Source: Ilyonectria destructans (taxonomy: Eukaryota; Ascomycota; Sordariomycetes; Hypocreales; Nectriaceae). Taken from it: DNA of 64,000 nt. Positions within the stretch are counted from its first letter, which is position 1. The number at the start of each line of letters is the position of its first letter. Location of the stretch: assembly GCA_020740775.1 (NCBI GenBank), contig JAHEWK010000007.1, positions 1,240,001-1,304,000 on the forward strand, read 5' to 3'. Shown here one piece after another: positions 19,818 through 31,494 of the stretch. Position numbers and translations under genes: made by a program. The notes beneath the pieces were generated by a model that was not told where the DNA came from, did no database searches, and was given only the letters and a program-made list of their open reading frames with translations.

Positions 19818-21961
19818 ATGGGGGCCACAGTCGCATTGGACCAGAGCTACGGCTACGGCATCGTGCTCGGCCTTGGCTTTGCCTTTGCTTTCGGTAGGCC
19901 AATTACGGCGCATTCCATCCCTCCGCAGCCCCAGCTAACAAGCCGCAGCCATGATCCTGGTCACCTTCATCCTGCGCCGCTACAACTCGGAGCTGCAGAC
20001 GTCGGAGCACTTCACCACGGCCGGCCGCACCGTCAAGTCGGGCCTCGTGGGCTCGGCCGTCGTCTCTTCATGGACCTGGGCCGCGACTCTATTGCAGTCG
20101 TCCGGCGTGTGCTATCGCTACGGCGTCAGCGGGCCGTTCTGGTATGCTTCCGGCGCCACGGTCCAGATCCTGCTGTTCGCGACGCTGGCCATTGAGCTCA
20201 AGCGCCGCGCGCCCAACGCTCACACGTTCCTCGAAGTCATCCGAGCCCGCTACGGCACCGTGGCGCACGTCGTCTTCATGGTGTTTGGCCTGGTCACCAA
20301 TATCCTCGTCTCGCTGATGTTGATTGTTGGTGGAAGTGCCACCGTCTCCGCCTTGACCGGTATGCACACCATCGCCGCCATCTACTTGCTCCCGCTAGGC
20401 GTCGTCATGTACACGCTCGTCGGCGGTCTCAAGGCCACCTTCCTGACGGATTGGGCGCACACGTTTATCCTGCTCATCATCATCATCATCTTTTCGCTGA
20501 CCACGTATGCGACGTCTGACACGCTCGGCTCTCCGGCGGCCGTCTACGATGCCCTCGTCGCCGCCTCGGAGCGCCACCCCGTTTCCGGCAATGCGGACGG
20601 CAGCTACCTGACGATGCGATCCAAAGAAGGTGCCATCTTCTTCGTCATCAACATCGTCGGCAACTTCGGCACCGTCTTCCTCGACAATGGCTACTATAAC
20701 AAGGCCATTGCTGCGTCGCCTGTGCACGCGCTGCCCGGCTATCTGATCGGCGGCCTGTCTTGGTTCGCCATCCCCTGGTTGACCGCTACTACCATGGGAC
20801 TGGCTGCTCTGTCTCTCGAGAACAACCCTCTCTTCCCGACGTACCCCGATCGCATGCCTGACGAAGCCGTCAGCGCGGGTCTCGTGCTGCCCTACGCCGC
20901 CGTCGCTCTCCTCGGCAAGGGCGGTGCCGTCGCGACGCTCCTCATCATCTTCATGGCCGTTACCAGCGCCACGTCGGCCGAGCTGATTGCCGTGTCGTCC
21001 ATCTTCACCTACGACTTCTACCGCACTTACATCAAGCCCGACGCGCCCGGCAAGCAGCTCATTTACATTTCCCACTGCATCGTCTGCGCGTACGCCCTCT
21101 TCATCTCCAGCTTCTCCGTGGGTCTGTGGTACGCCGGAATTTCCATGGGATACCTGTATCTGATGATGGGATGCATTATTTCCTCCGCCGTGCTGCCGGC
21201 CACCCTGACATTGACGTGGACCAAGCAAAACAAGTGGGCCGCCAGTCTGTCGCCTATCTTGGGCCTCATCGTCGCTCTTATTGCGTGGTTGGTCACCGCC
21301 AAGAAGGAGTGCGGCTCCCTCAACGTCGCCTGTACCGGATCTAATAATCCAATGCTTGCGGGTAATGTTGCTGCTTTACTCTCGCCCATCATTTTCATCC
21401 CCATCCTGACCTACGCCCTGGGCCCCCAAAACTACGACTGGAAGAGCATGATGGATATCCGCAAGGGAGATGATCACGATCTTGCCGCCGCAGCTGGTGT
21501 CGATTTGGAGAACACTTCCGATGACAATGACGAGAGGGCAACCGCAGCCGCCGAGGAGCAGCGGACGTTGCTCAGAGCTGGCAAAATTAGCAAGACAACT
21601 ACGATTATCATGGTAAGTCAAAACTCACAAACCATATCAACCAATGCTAACATCTATTTAGACCATTGCCTTCCTTGTCCTTTGGCCTCTTCCCATGTAC
21701 GGTACCGCCTACATCTTTTCCAAGCCCTTTTTCACTGGTTGGGTCACCGTTGGAATTATCTGGATTTTCTGCTCCTTCATCGCCGTCGGCCTGTTCCCTG
21801 TCTTCGAGGGCCGCAAGACTCTCGTGCGAACTGCCAAGTACATCTATCTTGATTTGACTGGTTCTCGGTCCTTCAAGACCGGTATCACAACCGTTCACGA
21901 GGCAGAGGGTTCTGCAGCAAGTGGACAGGTCACCCCGAAGGTTGACGAGAAGGGAGAATAA
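19818..21961 (+). CDS. urea/polyamine permease, DUR3-like (sodium:solute symporter family), copy 1
   Basis: Exons 19818-19893, 19949-21612 and 21662-21961 give 679 aa. Many hydrophobic helices are visible. Landmark segments include SGLVGSAVVSSWTWAATLLQ, GVSGPFWYASGATVQILLF, TFLEVIRARYGT, GGLKATFLTDWAHTF, NFGTVFLDNGYYNKA and MAVTSATSAELIAVSSIFTY, as in fungal DUR3 urea/H+ symporters of the solute:sodium symporter superfamily. It is a plasma-membrane importer of urea and possibly polyamines. The last exon carries PLPMYGTAYIFSKPFF, the final helix and an acidic tail. The paralogue on the opposite strand at 45760-48001 shares most of these motifs. Expression under nitrogen limitation is usual for the family. 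Confidence 0.88.
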
Positions 21962-22069
21962 GATTGATTGGTTGAAGGAATAAATAGTCGATACCCAATG
22001 TCGTATATGGACACACTCGTTTTTAATTAATGTTTTGGTAGTAATACATTACTACACGAACGCCCGCAT

Positions 22070-23232
22070 CTAAGAAATTTCGATGCTGACCTTCCCCTGG
22101 TGCTTACCCGACCACTGGTACTCATAGGCCTCCCTGACCTGGTCCAGAGTAAAGACTTTAGGGTCAACCACAGGACGTAATTTGTCCAGGTTGGCCTCGA
22201 TGGCTTGGCACATCTCCTCCATCTGGACCCGATTGCCAACCCACACGCCACGAGCCGTGCACAGATTAATCCAACACTCGAGTAAACCAGGCTGTTCCTT
22301 GACCTCGCCCCCGATGGAACCAATGATGCTGATGGTGCCGTCGAGTTTGAGACAGGCGATACTCTGCTTCATCGAGGTGCCAGCAACCTCGACCACGAGG
22401 TCAACACCAACTCCCCCCGTCAGCTTCTTGGCAACGGGGCCCCAATCGGCGGTCTCGCGATAGTTGATAATATGGTCAGCGCCTAGTTTCTCCAGAAGCT
22501 TGCCTTTCTCGGTGGAACTTGTTGTGGCAATGACCCTCGCGCCGACGGCTTTGGCGAACTGGATGGCGAAGATGCTAACTCCTCCAGTGCCCTGAGTAAG
22601 CACCCATTGGCCCGCAGCAAGGCTTTTTCCAGCCAACCCAAAAAGAGCATTCCAGGCAGTTAAACCGGCACAGCTAAGAGTTGCGGCTTCGGTGAAGCTC
22701 AAGCCCTTGGGCATCGCCACGAGGCCCTGCTCGTCGAAAGCGCCAACAGACCGCAGGGTGCCATCAACTGAGCCTCCGAGCCCGTATTTCAGGGAGTGAG
22801 GTTTCATAGACCCTCCAATGTGCTGTGGGTTGATTATTGTGACCACGTTGTCGCCTGGTTGGAACCGAGTAACGTGTTTACCGACGGCCAGGACGGTTCC
22901 AGCTCCATCGGATCCAGGAACAACATTGGGTTTGAGGCCCCAGGGGTACTTTCCATGTGGTATGATGAGGTCGCGATACTAATTTATCTTTAGTGAAAGC
23001 GAGAACGAATAGAGGCTGAGATGTACATTAATAGAGGCTCCTCGGACTGGAACCACGATTAGCTACGCTGCAAATGATGGCTTTTCCGTTAAAGAATTGA
23101 GAACTTACTTTTGACCAAGACCTGGTTATCGCCCAGTTCCGGTACAGGTTGCTCGGAATATTCGAGCGAATCAAACCCGTTGTGGCCTACAACACGCCAC
23201 TGCTTGGTGGTCTTGGGAATCGATTGAGACAT
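22070..23232 (-). CDS. zinc-type alcohol dehydrogenase / quinone reductase-like (MDR family)
   Basis: Exons 23232-23109, 23046-23027 and 22978-22070 give 350 aa. The 20-nt middle exon encodes the core of IRGASIN and joins ...QVLVK to YRDLIIPHGKYPWGL; without it the conserved VLVK.(R/H)(G/A)(A/V)S.NYRDL block cannot form. Downstream, PNVVPGSDGAGTVLAVG is the MDR catalytic-domain block. LTQGTGGVSIFAIQFAKAVGARVIATTSS is the NAD(P)-binding Rossmann motif. Zinc-ligand cysteines are not evident, so a quinone-reductase-like or zinc-independent member is likely. A longer start at 23286 is possible. It is convergent with the permease gene, whose stop is only 108 bp away. Confidence 0.85.
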
Positions 23233-23725
23233 TGCCGGAGTGCGATTGGAAATGACGCTGGGACTGCGAGAAGGGCAATAGTTCATATAATTTACTGAGG
23301 TTTACGGAGTACATAACTCCTAATGTGGTAGTTAACCTGTTTTTATTTCATTGGGCTTATTTTTGCTGCATTGATTTGTAAGATCTTTGGAGTGTTGATT
23401 CATAAGTCATAACGTTATGGACCGCCCCACTGAGCACATGGGCCAAAGCAGCATACCTGCTGCCCTCGTGATATTTAGAAACATGCGTGCTGATCCACTT
23501 CGGAACTCCGCACGTCCTCAATCCGCATTAACAATAGACGAGTGTAGGCCTAGTGGGGTCATTGACTCGTATGATCGACCGCCGTGAACACTGCTCGATC
23601 ACACAGATAAGCGAGCGCGCAAAACAGCTGCCCCTATTGATTTCGAAACTCTAAGGTTGACCGCTCAATTCAACGGGGCAATAGAAGGTCGGGCTCAGAG
23701 AAGCAAGACTAACCCTTTCCTAATA

Positions 23726-24059
23726 CAGTGGGACGCAGAAAGTTTGCACCTGAATACTTGTACGTGAGAGCTTGACTAAATGTAGTAGGATAGTATCTCA
23801 CGCTGCTTTATATAAGGTATTCTTGTTCATAAAAGAAGGATAAATAAAATAAAGATAAATAAAATAAAGATAAATAAAATAAAGATAAATAAAATAAAGA
23901 TAAATAAAATAAAGATAAATAAAATAAAGATAAATAAAATAAAGATAAATAAAATTCATCTTAACTTTTATAATAGTAGTAAACTGAAACCTAATATAGA
24001 CTAGTGTATTGTATAAGTACCTTATCTTAGGTTGGGTCTAAGCTTTGTGCATCCTACTG
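23726..24059. mobile_element. mimp/impala-like miniature inverted-repeat element, copy A2
   Basis: 334 bp; left end CAGTGGGACGCAGAAAGTTT, right end (reverse complement) CAGTAGGATGCACAAAGCTT, flanked by TA (23724-23725 and 24060-24061). Subterminal sequence matches copy A1 at 5231-5467: GAGCTTGACTA after the left end, TAATATAGACT before the right end. It is about 100 bp longer than A1 because of an internal tandem array. No coding capacity. Confidence 0.82.
23839..23955. repeat. 15-bp tandem array inside element A2
   Basis: Nearly eight head-to-tail copies of gataaataaaataaa, with almost no variation, which indicates a recent expansion. Confidence 0.9.
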
Positions 24060-24379
24060 TAAAAAAGCAGTGTCCCAGTCACCTTAAAAGATATCACATC
24101 AGTCACAGCTTCACAAGATTTATTATGGCTATTCGTCATGGAAAGGATAACGGGACTGAAGTGTTTAGCTTATAATAAAGCATGGATTGTTATCCTGCAT
24201 GGGAAGCATATTCCCGATCAATTTAATTACCGAATAACTATCTAGTCAACCACTTACGTGACTAACAAGATCACACCAATCGAATCGAAGACCGCTAATT
24301 TTCCAGGTCCTCCTATGTATTGAAGAACAGTAAATGCTCTTCCCCGTCCTGGTACCCGTATGTTCGCTCCGAATGCTAT

Positions 24380-24910
24380 TTACTGAGCAGAGCCGAGACG
24401 AGTGGCGGCAACACCCTCGATCTCCTCGACAGCCGCGGTCAGCTTGGCGCTGGCACTCTTCAGCTCGGGGATCTGTTCAGCAAGGGCTGCGACCATGATG
24501 CTGATGGCACCGAGAGCACCGCCTAGATGTTGTTAGTGCGATTCTATTTGTTTGTGTTATGTTAACTTACCCTCAGCGGCAGCTGCCTCATCGCGCTTGT
24601 TGGCAAGGCCCTTAAGAGAGCCGGTGAGGGAACCGAGAAGACCGTCAACGCCGAGTCCCTTGACGAGGCCGTCGACAAGACCGGTGACCCCTTTGAGGAG
24701 TCCGTTGACGACGGTGCCGCCAAGCTTGACGATCAGGTCGCTCTGCTCGCGCTCGACAAGCTCATCGTTGCGCTTGCTGATGTCGGCAACGAGTCTGTCG
24801 AAGAGGAGGACCTCGTCACGAGCAACGACAGCGTTGTTGGTCTCCTGGAGAGCAGGGGCGGCCATGGCAACGGCGGCCAGGAAAGGAAGGGCGATAGAGA
24901 TGAACTTCAT
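24380..24910 (-). CDS. small secreted protein, GLVDGL-repeat family (paralogue of the gene at 56480-58427)
   Basis: Exons 24910-24571 and 24522-24380 give 160 aa. The signal peptide is MKFISIALPFLAAVAMAA, followed by a probable KR-containing propeptide. The middle is a small hydrophobic/Gly repeat (GLLKGVTGLVDGLVKGLGVD, then GLLGSLTGSLKGL). The second exon encodes a C-terminal helix domain (GGALGAISIMVAALAEQ, IPELKSASAKLTAAVEEIE). That domain, and the phase-1 intron before it, recur in the much larger protein at 56480-58427. No cysteines are seen in the mature part. The role is unknown; a wall- or surface-associated protein is the best guess. The 5' leader on the coding strand is a long CA/CT-rich low-complexity run (24930-25030), as in the paralogue. 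Confidence 0.75.
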
Positions 24911-27020
24911 TTTGAAAGGTTGGTTGAGTTGTTTGAAGACAGAGTGAAGTGAAGAGTGTGAGTGTTGAGGGTGAGTTGTGGTTGTGACGGTGGTTGTGAT
25001 TGTGATTGTGAGTGTGAGTGTGATGATGAGAGTTTGTTCTTGAGGAAGGAATTCATGTTCCTTTATACTTGTTCAACTCCAGTGACGTCCTCATTGTTGC
25101 CGATCTGGCGACACTGCTGTCTCGGTGCGTTCTCGGTGCCATTCTAGATAGCAAAGATGCCCAAGGGACGCAAGTATTGGCCACGAAACGTGTTTAACAA
25201 AGGTCTCTGAAAGAATTAGCTGAATAGCGGGTCCTAGTTCGAGGGAGCATTGGTCCTCCCGCTTCACAAGACGGTAGGCAACAGGACAACTTGTCGCACT
25301 CTGAGAGGAAAGATCTACAGTTGGTGGGGACTGGAATGCAAATACTCCCACACTGAACACATTATAGCAAGGGAATATCCAATGTAACCAACCATCCTAC
25401 TACCGGAGCGCACCTTGCATGAAACAAATAATTCGTAACTAACTTACTCGGGCAAAGGAGTCAGCCGGCTGCAAACCGATAATAGTGCCGGCTTGGCTAC
25501 AGTCATCTTGGACATTTTGGCGATCACTTCCTTAGATACTCGGCTGGAGCCAGTTTAGAGACAGCGGTTTGGGCCGCTCTAACCCCTAGCGAACCAAGCT
25601 CAGAAACATAATTACGGCAGCTCTGATTTTGCAAAATGGGGCCAACATGCAGAAGCGGGACGCTGTCCCGCGTCAATGTCTCATACTTCGCTTCGGGAGT
25701 GGCTGGGTAGGCGTCACTGTTATACTTACTCTTGCAACCGCCTTTGTCTACTATTTTTATTGGATCTGAAATGGTTCCCGTTATTCTCTAGGATATAAGC
25801 GGATGCATAGGCGATTGTAGTTGTATATCGGTTGGCAAGCCTCCAGGGAGTAATAAAGGGCAGGTTCAAATCAATTGGCTACGCCAGCTCCCCCACAAGT
25901 CTTAGATACGGGGCGCTCCCGGCCACATCGCGCAAAGGGGGAATAGATCTATCTTTTTTCAGCTGTCCCCTGTTCGATGTTGGTTCATGTCTCGCATGCG
26001 CAACAAAAGGGCTGGTGTTAGTTGGACGATGCAGACCCACGAAATCAGCGGACCGCGGAATAACCTCCGACACACATGGCGATTTCATGATCGCCATGCT
26101 GATCAAACATGCCAATTTCTGGCACAAAGAGCAAGGGGTGAGAGAGGCCGGATAGATGTTGGCTAATTTTATCAAACGGCAGACTATGACGGACACGTGA
26201 AGCGCATACGTCACAAGGGAGACGAGAGAAATAGATGGCTGAGTGTTCGCAGTAGACGCAGTGAGAGAGAAATGGTTGGTGATTTTAATTGAGTTCTTTC
26301 ATCTCAACAAATACGAGCCTTCACTTTGGCGGTTTCATCTCTCGTTATCCACCCTCAGTGATCTCCCATCTTATCCTTGCGTCAATCAATTTCTTGGCAC
26401 CGTTTTCGGTGGTAAACATGCGAAAATCTGCCCAGGTTGCATAAGCGCATTTTGACATTCTGGAACACATCTTATCAGTCCCAAGGCAACATTGACAGCC
26501 GTCAACGCCGGGCATTTACTTCAGCCTCACCGTCCTCGCGAGTTGTTTCGACAGGGAAACGACAGCCATTTGTGGATTATTAACTCCGGTTACAGGTTGC
26601 GACCCACCAAAGCCCTGCTGGCGTACGTGTCCCGGCCCTGACGATGCGCTAAATCGACCCGCGAAAGTCGTTTTACATGGAGGCGACGGTTTCAACCCCC
26701 TGCATCTACCCATCACGAACCTTGACGGCGGAGTCTTTGGGGAACGTCCCCCGTTATCGCGCTCCTTGGTCAGGCCATTGTTAATTAAAATGGCACCCAT
26801 GTATGGCCGGATTGTCGGCATCGTCCCCTACTATACCTGAGCCAATGCTCGGGCACATTCTATAAAAACAGTTGGCGGGCATGTCCCTTTTCGCGTTTCT
26901 TGGTGTTTCTCACTATCTTCCATTCGTTTGTTTGTCCGCTCTTTTCGTCGTCAGTGTCGACAATTGTTCTATAGCCATCCATTCCTTCGTTTCTAATCCG
27001 ATCGCTTACCGCTCTTTACC
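24911..27020. other. intergenic interval, no recognised gene
   Basis: 2.1 kb. The first 120 bp are a GT/GA-rich low-complexity run, i.e. the CA/CT-rich leader of the minus-strand secreted-protein gene. The last few hundred bases, with TATAAAA-like sequence near 26870 and a pyrimidine-rich stretch, are probably the GH28 promoter. Nothing supportable lies between. Confidence 0.5.
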
Positions 27021-28931
27021 ATGGCTCGATTCGGATTTTCGGCATTGATTGCCGCGGCGTTCAGCCTCCAAGCTGCTGCGCAGCTGAGTGGCTCCGTTGG
27101 CCCCCTCACATCCCGAGCTGCCAAGGCGGCCATCAAGACGTGCAATATTATGGACTACGGCGGTGTGGCCTCTGCCACTACCGACAACAGCCAGGCCATC
27201 AGCGACGCTTGGGATGCTTGCAGCGCCACAGGTGGCGAGGTCTACATCCCGGAAGGCGACTATGGCCTGTCCACCTGGTTGAAGCTGTCTGGAGACGCCA
27301 TGTCTTTCCGCCTCGACGGCATCATCTACCGCATTGGGTGAGACCCCCACCTCTCCGTGTCTGCTGCTCGCCTAACACAGATTTAGCACTGATGGCGGTA
27401 ACATGCTCTTCTTCCAACACATGAAAGACTTTGAGTTTTACAGCAGCAACTCGAAGGGTGCCATCCAGGGTTATGGATATAAGTTCCATGAGAGTAAGAT
27501 TGCACGTCCATCTTGGTTGAACGTGCAATGAGGCTAACATAATTCAGATGACGAGTACGGCCCTCGTATTCTCCGCTTCTACGACGTCAACGGCTTCTCG
27601 ATCCACGATGTCGCTCTCGTTGACTGTAAGACTGCCCAGTCCATTCCTAGGATAAACTAACTCTGTTTAGCTCCCCAATTCCATTTCGCCATGGATACCT
27701 GCACGGACGGAGAGGTCTATAACATGATCATCCACGGTGGAAACCGGGGTGGTCTGGACGGCATCAGCCTCTGGAGCACCAACATCTGGGTCCACGATGT
27801 CGAAGTCAGCAACAAGGACGAGTGTGTGACTGTCAAGAGCCCCGCCAACAACGTTCTGATCGAGAACATCTTCTGCAACTGGTCTGGCGGTTGTGCCATG
27901 GGATCCCTTGGCGCCGACACTGGTGAGTACATCATTGTCTTTGTCGCGTGCACTGCTAATTCCTGTTAGCTATCTCCAACGTCGTTTACAACAACGTCTA
28001 CACCCAGAACTCCAACCAGATGTACATGTTCAAGTCGTACGGTGGCAGCGGAACCGTCTCCAACGTGCAGCTCAACAACTTCATTGGCCACTCCAACGCC
28101 TACAGTTTTGATCTGGATGCCACCTGGTCATCCATGTCTCCCGTGGACGGAGATGGAATCCTTTACACCAACTTCACCGTCTCGGGCTGGGGTGGCACAT
28201 GTCTCAACGGTCACCAGCGCGGACCTATCAAGTTCAACTGCCCTCCCGATGTTCCTTGCACTGAGATGGCTGTCGACGACTTCAACGTGTGGACTGAGGC
28301 TGGCGATTACGTTGAGCACTGGTGCAACAACGCCTACGGCTCTGGTGCGTGCTTGGACGAGGGCAGCGGATCATCCACCTTCACCACGACCCAGACTGTG
28401 ACAGCCGTTACCGACTACGCCATCTCCACCATGGACAATGAGATCTCGACTGGCTTGGGTCTCACTGTCTCCATCGCGATCCCGACTCTTCGAGCTTCGT
28501 TCTATCCCGGTGTCGCTGCTTACAGCGCTCTGATGGCTGGTTCTGATTCTGCGGAGTCTGCTGAGACAACTGCCGCCGCGGCCGCTTCTACCGCTGCAGT
28601 GGCTTCTTCAGCTGCCTCCTCAGCCGCAACTGTAGTGGCTTCTTCCGCTGCTTCTTCAGCCGCCGCCGTGGTGCCTACCAGTGCTGCAGTGGAGAGCGAC
28701 GTCCAGGCCACCACTCCGGTCGCCGTCTCCAACACTCCCACTTTCGACGGCCCGTCTTTCATCTCCATTATCACCACCACCCCTGCTGCGGTTCTCTCTG
28801 CCTCTGAAGTTCTCGAGCCTACCGAGTCTACCCCTGAGGCTGCACCTAGCTCCGTCGTTTCTGAGGCGCCCGCTGGTTCTTCCGCTTGCAAGGCGGCCAG
28901 AAGACGCCGCCATCTCTCGCACCACCTGTAA
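27021..28931 (+). CDS. glycoside hydrolase family 28, rhamnogalacturonase-like
   Basis: Exons 27021-27337, 27387-27493, 27548-27625, 27671-27922 and 27970-28931 give 571 aa. A signal peptide ([16 protein letters not shown]) shows secretion. The right-handed beta-helix pattern is clear: [55 protein letters not shown], then [10 protein letters not shown] with the catalytic Asp region, and GGCAMGSLG replacing the GHG of polygalacturonases. These substitutions are typical of rhamnogalacturonan hydrolases, which cut the GalA-Rha backbone of pectin. After the catalytic domain (to about residue 400) comes a Ser/Ala/Thr-rich low-complexity tail of about 150 residues ending in [11 protein letters not shown], likely O-glycosylated. 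Expression on plant cell-wall material is expected from the family. Confidence 0.9.
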
Positions 28932-30531
28932 ATACATACCTTTCTCGGTGCATATGAGGTGTGAAATGTTGAGAAGTCAGTCTCGCATATTAGTCGATCG
29001 CGAAAGCTCTTGATAAATAGGATTTGCATAGAAATAGTTTTAATAGATGTAAATCACTGCCAGATCTATTTACTGTAGATCAATTAATTCGACTGTGAAG
29101 TGAATGTACAGCATAGTGCACATAAAAGCGATATTTGATCATGGTTGGTACTTCAAAACACTTTTGAAATGCCTACGAAAACTATTTTGATCCTGTCAAT
29201 TGAAACATGGGAATATTTCCGAAGGGTACATGAAACCACTTTGGGTGCCGCCGTGGGTAACAACGTAAAACGTTTGTCCCACCGTCGGTGAACGCAGTTA
29301 CCCTACAGCTAAGAGAACACCATCCCGGAGTGTGAGAATCAATAGAGAGGAGGAGAGGAGGGTTAGGAGGACCCAATCTGACTGGGTAAAAAGAGCAATC
29401 CAATATTTAAAATATTGCTACCATGCTAATATTCCACAGTGGCCATATTTTGACTTGACATGCTCGCACAGATATCTCGATTTATAAAACCGAATGACAC
29501 ACAGAATGCACAACTGGGTGGAATGAACCGCTTATTAGTAAAAAGCCATTATCATGTAAACTTAATGTGTCTCAGAATTGTGGAAGACTAGTCGTAATGG
29601 TTCGCCTTGCAAGAGCTAATGTACGGACAAATGCTTAATTGGCCAGATTCCGCCTGCCCGTAAATTCACAAATACATGCACCGCCCGTCAACCGGATTAA
29701 TGCGTCATTTGAAGGTAAAAAATGCCTCCGAAACCCTGTCATCTGAGATAACGGACATCGCCAAACATCCGAAGCTGATACACAGTCCCTCGGCTTTGGA
29801 CCATTCTGACCGTTGACCCTAACACAGTCTGAATTGTCCCTTATCTGAGTTCTAGCAATCGTCGCAGTTTTAGCAGGGTCTTGCGATAGACAGTGATTGA
29901 ATGGCAGGGGCTTCAGTAACAAAGTCTTTCGTTTGCTTCGACAAGTTGCATCATTTGGTTCAACAATACAATTCTGAAAGAGGCATCCGCCGGCAGTTCT
30001 AATGAGCTCAAAGTTTGTGTATAGATCTAGGACTTCTCTATATTCTCTTAAATTGTCGTATTCTTTACCAAGGTAGGCTAAACACGGACTCCGGCGCCAT
30101 TGTGTTTTTCGCAAGACTTCATAATTTTGCTGTTCAGCGCGTCAAACGTGAAAGTCTTCAGAATATGCGTTCCGTTCTCGCGTTATACCGCGTGGATGAA
30201 CGCGTGTCGTGCATTTTTTACCGTCTGCAACACGATGAGCAAATTATCCCAAGGGAGACGAGACACGGCACGGTATGAGAAATTATAATTTTGGTCAAGT
30301 TTCAGTTGAATTGGCCCAAGCCATGAAAAAATCAACGCTTTCTAAGCTATTGGAATTCCTATGAGACATGCATCCCTGTAGAGTCCTCCAACGCGTTAAA
30401 ATCAATAGGTAAATGTCATGAGCGGGGTAGTGTAACGCGGCCTCGCGAAGGAGAACCAACTCAATGTGCTTGCTACGATGAAAGCGCCAAAGACGAAGCA
30501 AGTAAAGTCTACACGGAGTCGGCGATATAAT
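28932..30531. other. intergenic interval, no recognised gene
   Basis: 1.6 kb of AT-rich DNA. A 159-codon open stretch on the minus strand (29635-30114) lacks an ATG at its head and resembles no family I know. It may be chance or a relic. Confidence 0.45.
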
Positions 30532-31408
30532 TTATATGAATTCTGAGGTAGAATGTGACTTACTCATAGTCGTCGATAGATTAACCGTGGTTGACCATGG
30601 AAATTGGAAGAAAACGACTGCAACTCATGCATATGCAACAGAGATGATATTGCAGGCTCATCCAATAGCATTGGGAGCCTTGAATGGTCTGTCTTTCGGA
30701 AGGTACTTGGGGTCGCGTCGACGATAAATGAGCATCGCGGAAAGAAAGGCAAGCGTAATCTGCTGAAAGACGACTAAGATGTTTAAAATGGCGATAAAGG
30801 CTGAGGTTTGGTCAGTATTTGGTAGAAAGGTGTGCAATAGGATCGCGTTTTACCAGTTGAAGAGATAAGATAGAGACATCCGATCAGAAATAGGAGGAAT
30901 GCATTGAAAGTGAGAGCCATGAGATGGACTCTGGTCTTGGGAGATACGCTGTTGAGGCGATCCGAAAAGAGTAGAGCTTTGTCATTGGCGAAACTCCAGG
31001 TCATTCTGGACACAATCTGGGCCGTGGTGAAAGTACCGGCTGGGACCATGACAAGAAGAAACACCATAAATGCAACGGCCTAAGCATTTGAGTTCATGGC
31101 TTGTCGCCAAATCTCCAAGGCGGGAAAACCAGTTCTTAACGCGAGAGCGGTATCGAAGTCCGAGATACAATAAGTTGTAGCAATCCCAAAGGTAGTTGCT
31201 GACACGGATGATAAGACGAGTGCAGATATGATTGCTCTTGGGACGACGATCCTGGGCTTTTTGGTATCCTCAACGAGACGAACAACGCCATCAATAGGAC
31301 AGTACATTACGGTCGGACCACTTAGAGTAATTAAGAATGCGATTCCAGAAGGCCACCCAGTATTGTTCGTGGAAGTCAATCCATGCCATCTTGTCTCCGA
31401 ACATCATG
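30532..31408 (-). pseudogene. amino-acid/choline/GABA permease, 3' half only, with in-frame stops
   Basis: The minus strand encodes the C-terminal half of a fungal APC-type permease: TSTNNTGWPSGIAFLITLSG, EDTKKPRIVVPRAIISALVL, VPAGTFTTAQIVSRMTWSFANDKALLFSDRL, an intron (30854 to 30800), then LAFLSAMLIYRRRDPKYLPK. In-frame stops interrupt conserved positions: TAG at 31080-31082 (probably a former Gln codon) and TGA at 30658-30660 and 30625-30627 (probably former Trp codons). The N-terminal half, about 250 residues, is missing; the next gene on the same strand ends at 31495. It is therefore a truncated, dead transporter. CAG-to-TAG would fit RIP (CpA to TpA), but the TGG-to-TGA changes do not clearly do so. 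Confidence 0.8.
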
Positions 31409-31494
31409 GCCCGACTCTTATTTACGTACCCATCCATCGAAAATTTCTCACCAGCCCTCTCTGAAATGTGTCAATTGGATTTAAGTGGTAAATC

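Larger units (their letters stand above)
23233..24379. other. intergenic interval with miniature element A2
   Basis: 1.1 kb without genes. It contains element A2 (23726-24059) and its internal 15-bp tandem array. Nothing else was recognised. Confidence 0.6.

Noticed and set aside
20395..21228. Long minus-strand frame opposite the DUR3-like permease
   Set aside because: Shadow of a GC-rich coding region; its composition (His/Gly/Asp/Arg-rich) is typical of antisense reading.
23839..23955. CRISPR-like array
   Set aside because: Contiguous 15-bp tandem repeat without spacers, inside a eukaryotic miniature transposon.
29635..30114. 159-codon minus-strand frame in an intergenic gap
   Set aside because: Begins with TTG rather than ATG and resembles no family; may be chance.
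30532..31408. RIP as the cause of the permease stops
   Set aside because: One stop fits CpA-to-TpA, but the TGG-to-TGA changes do not, and there is no second copy in the window to compare.
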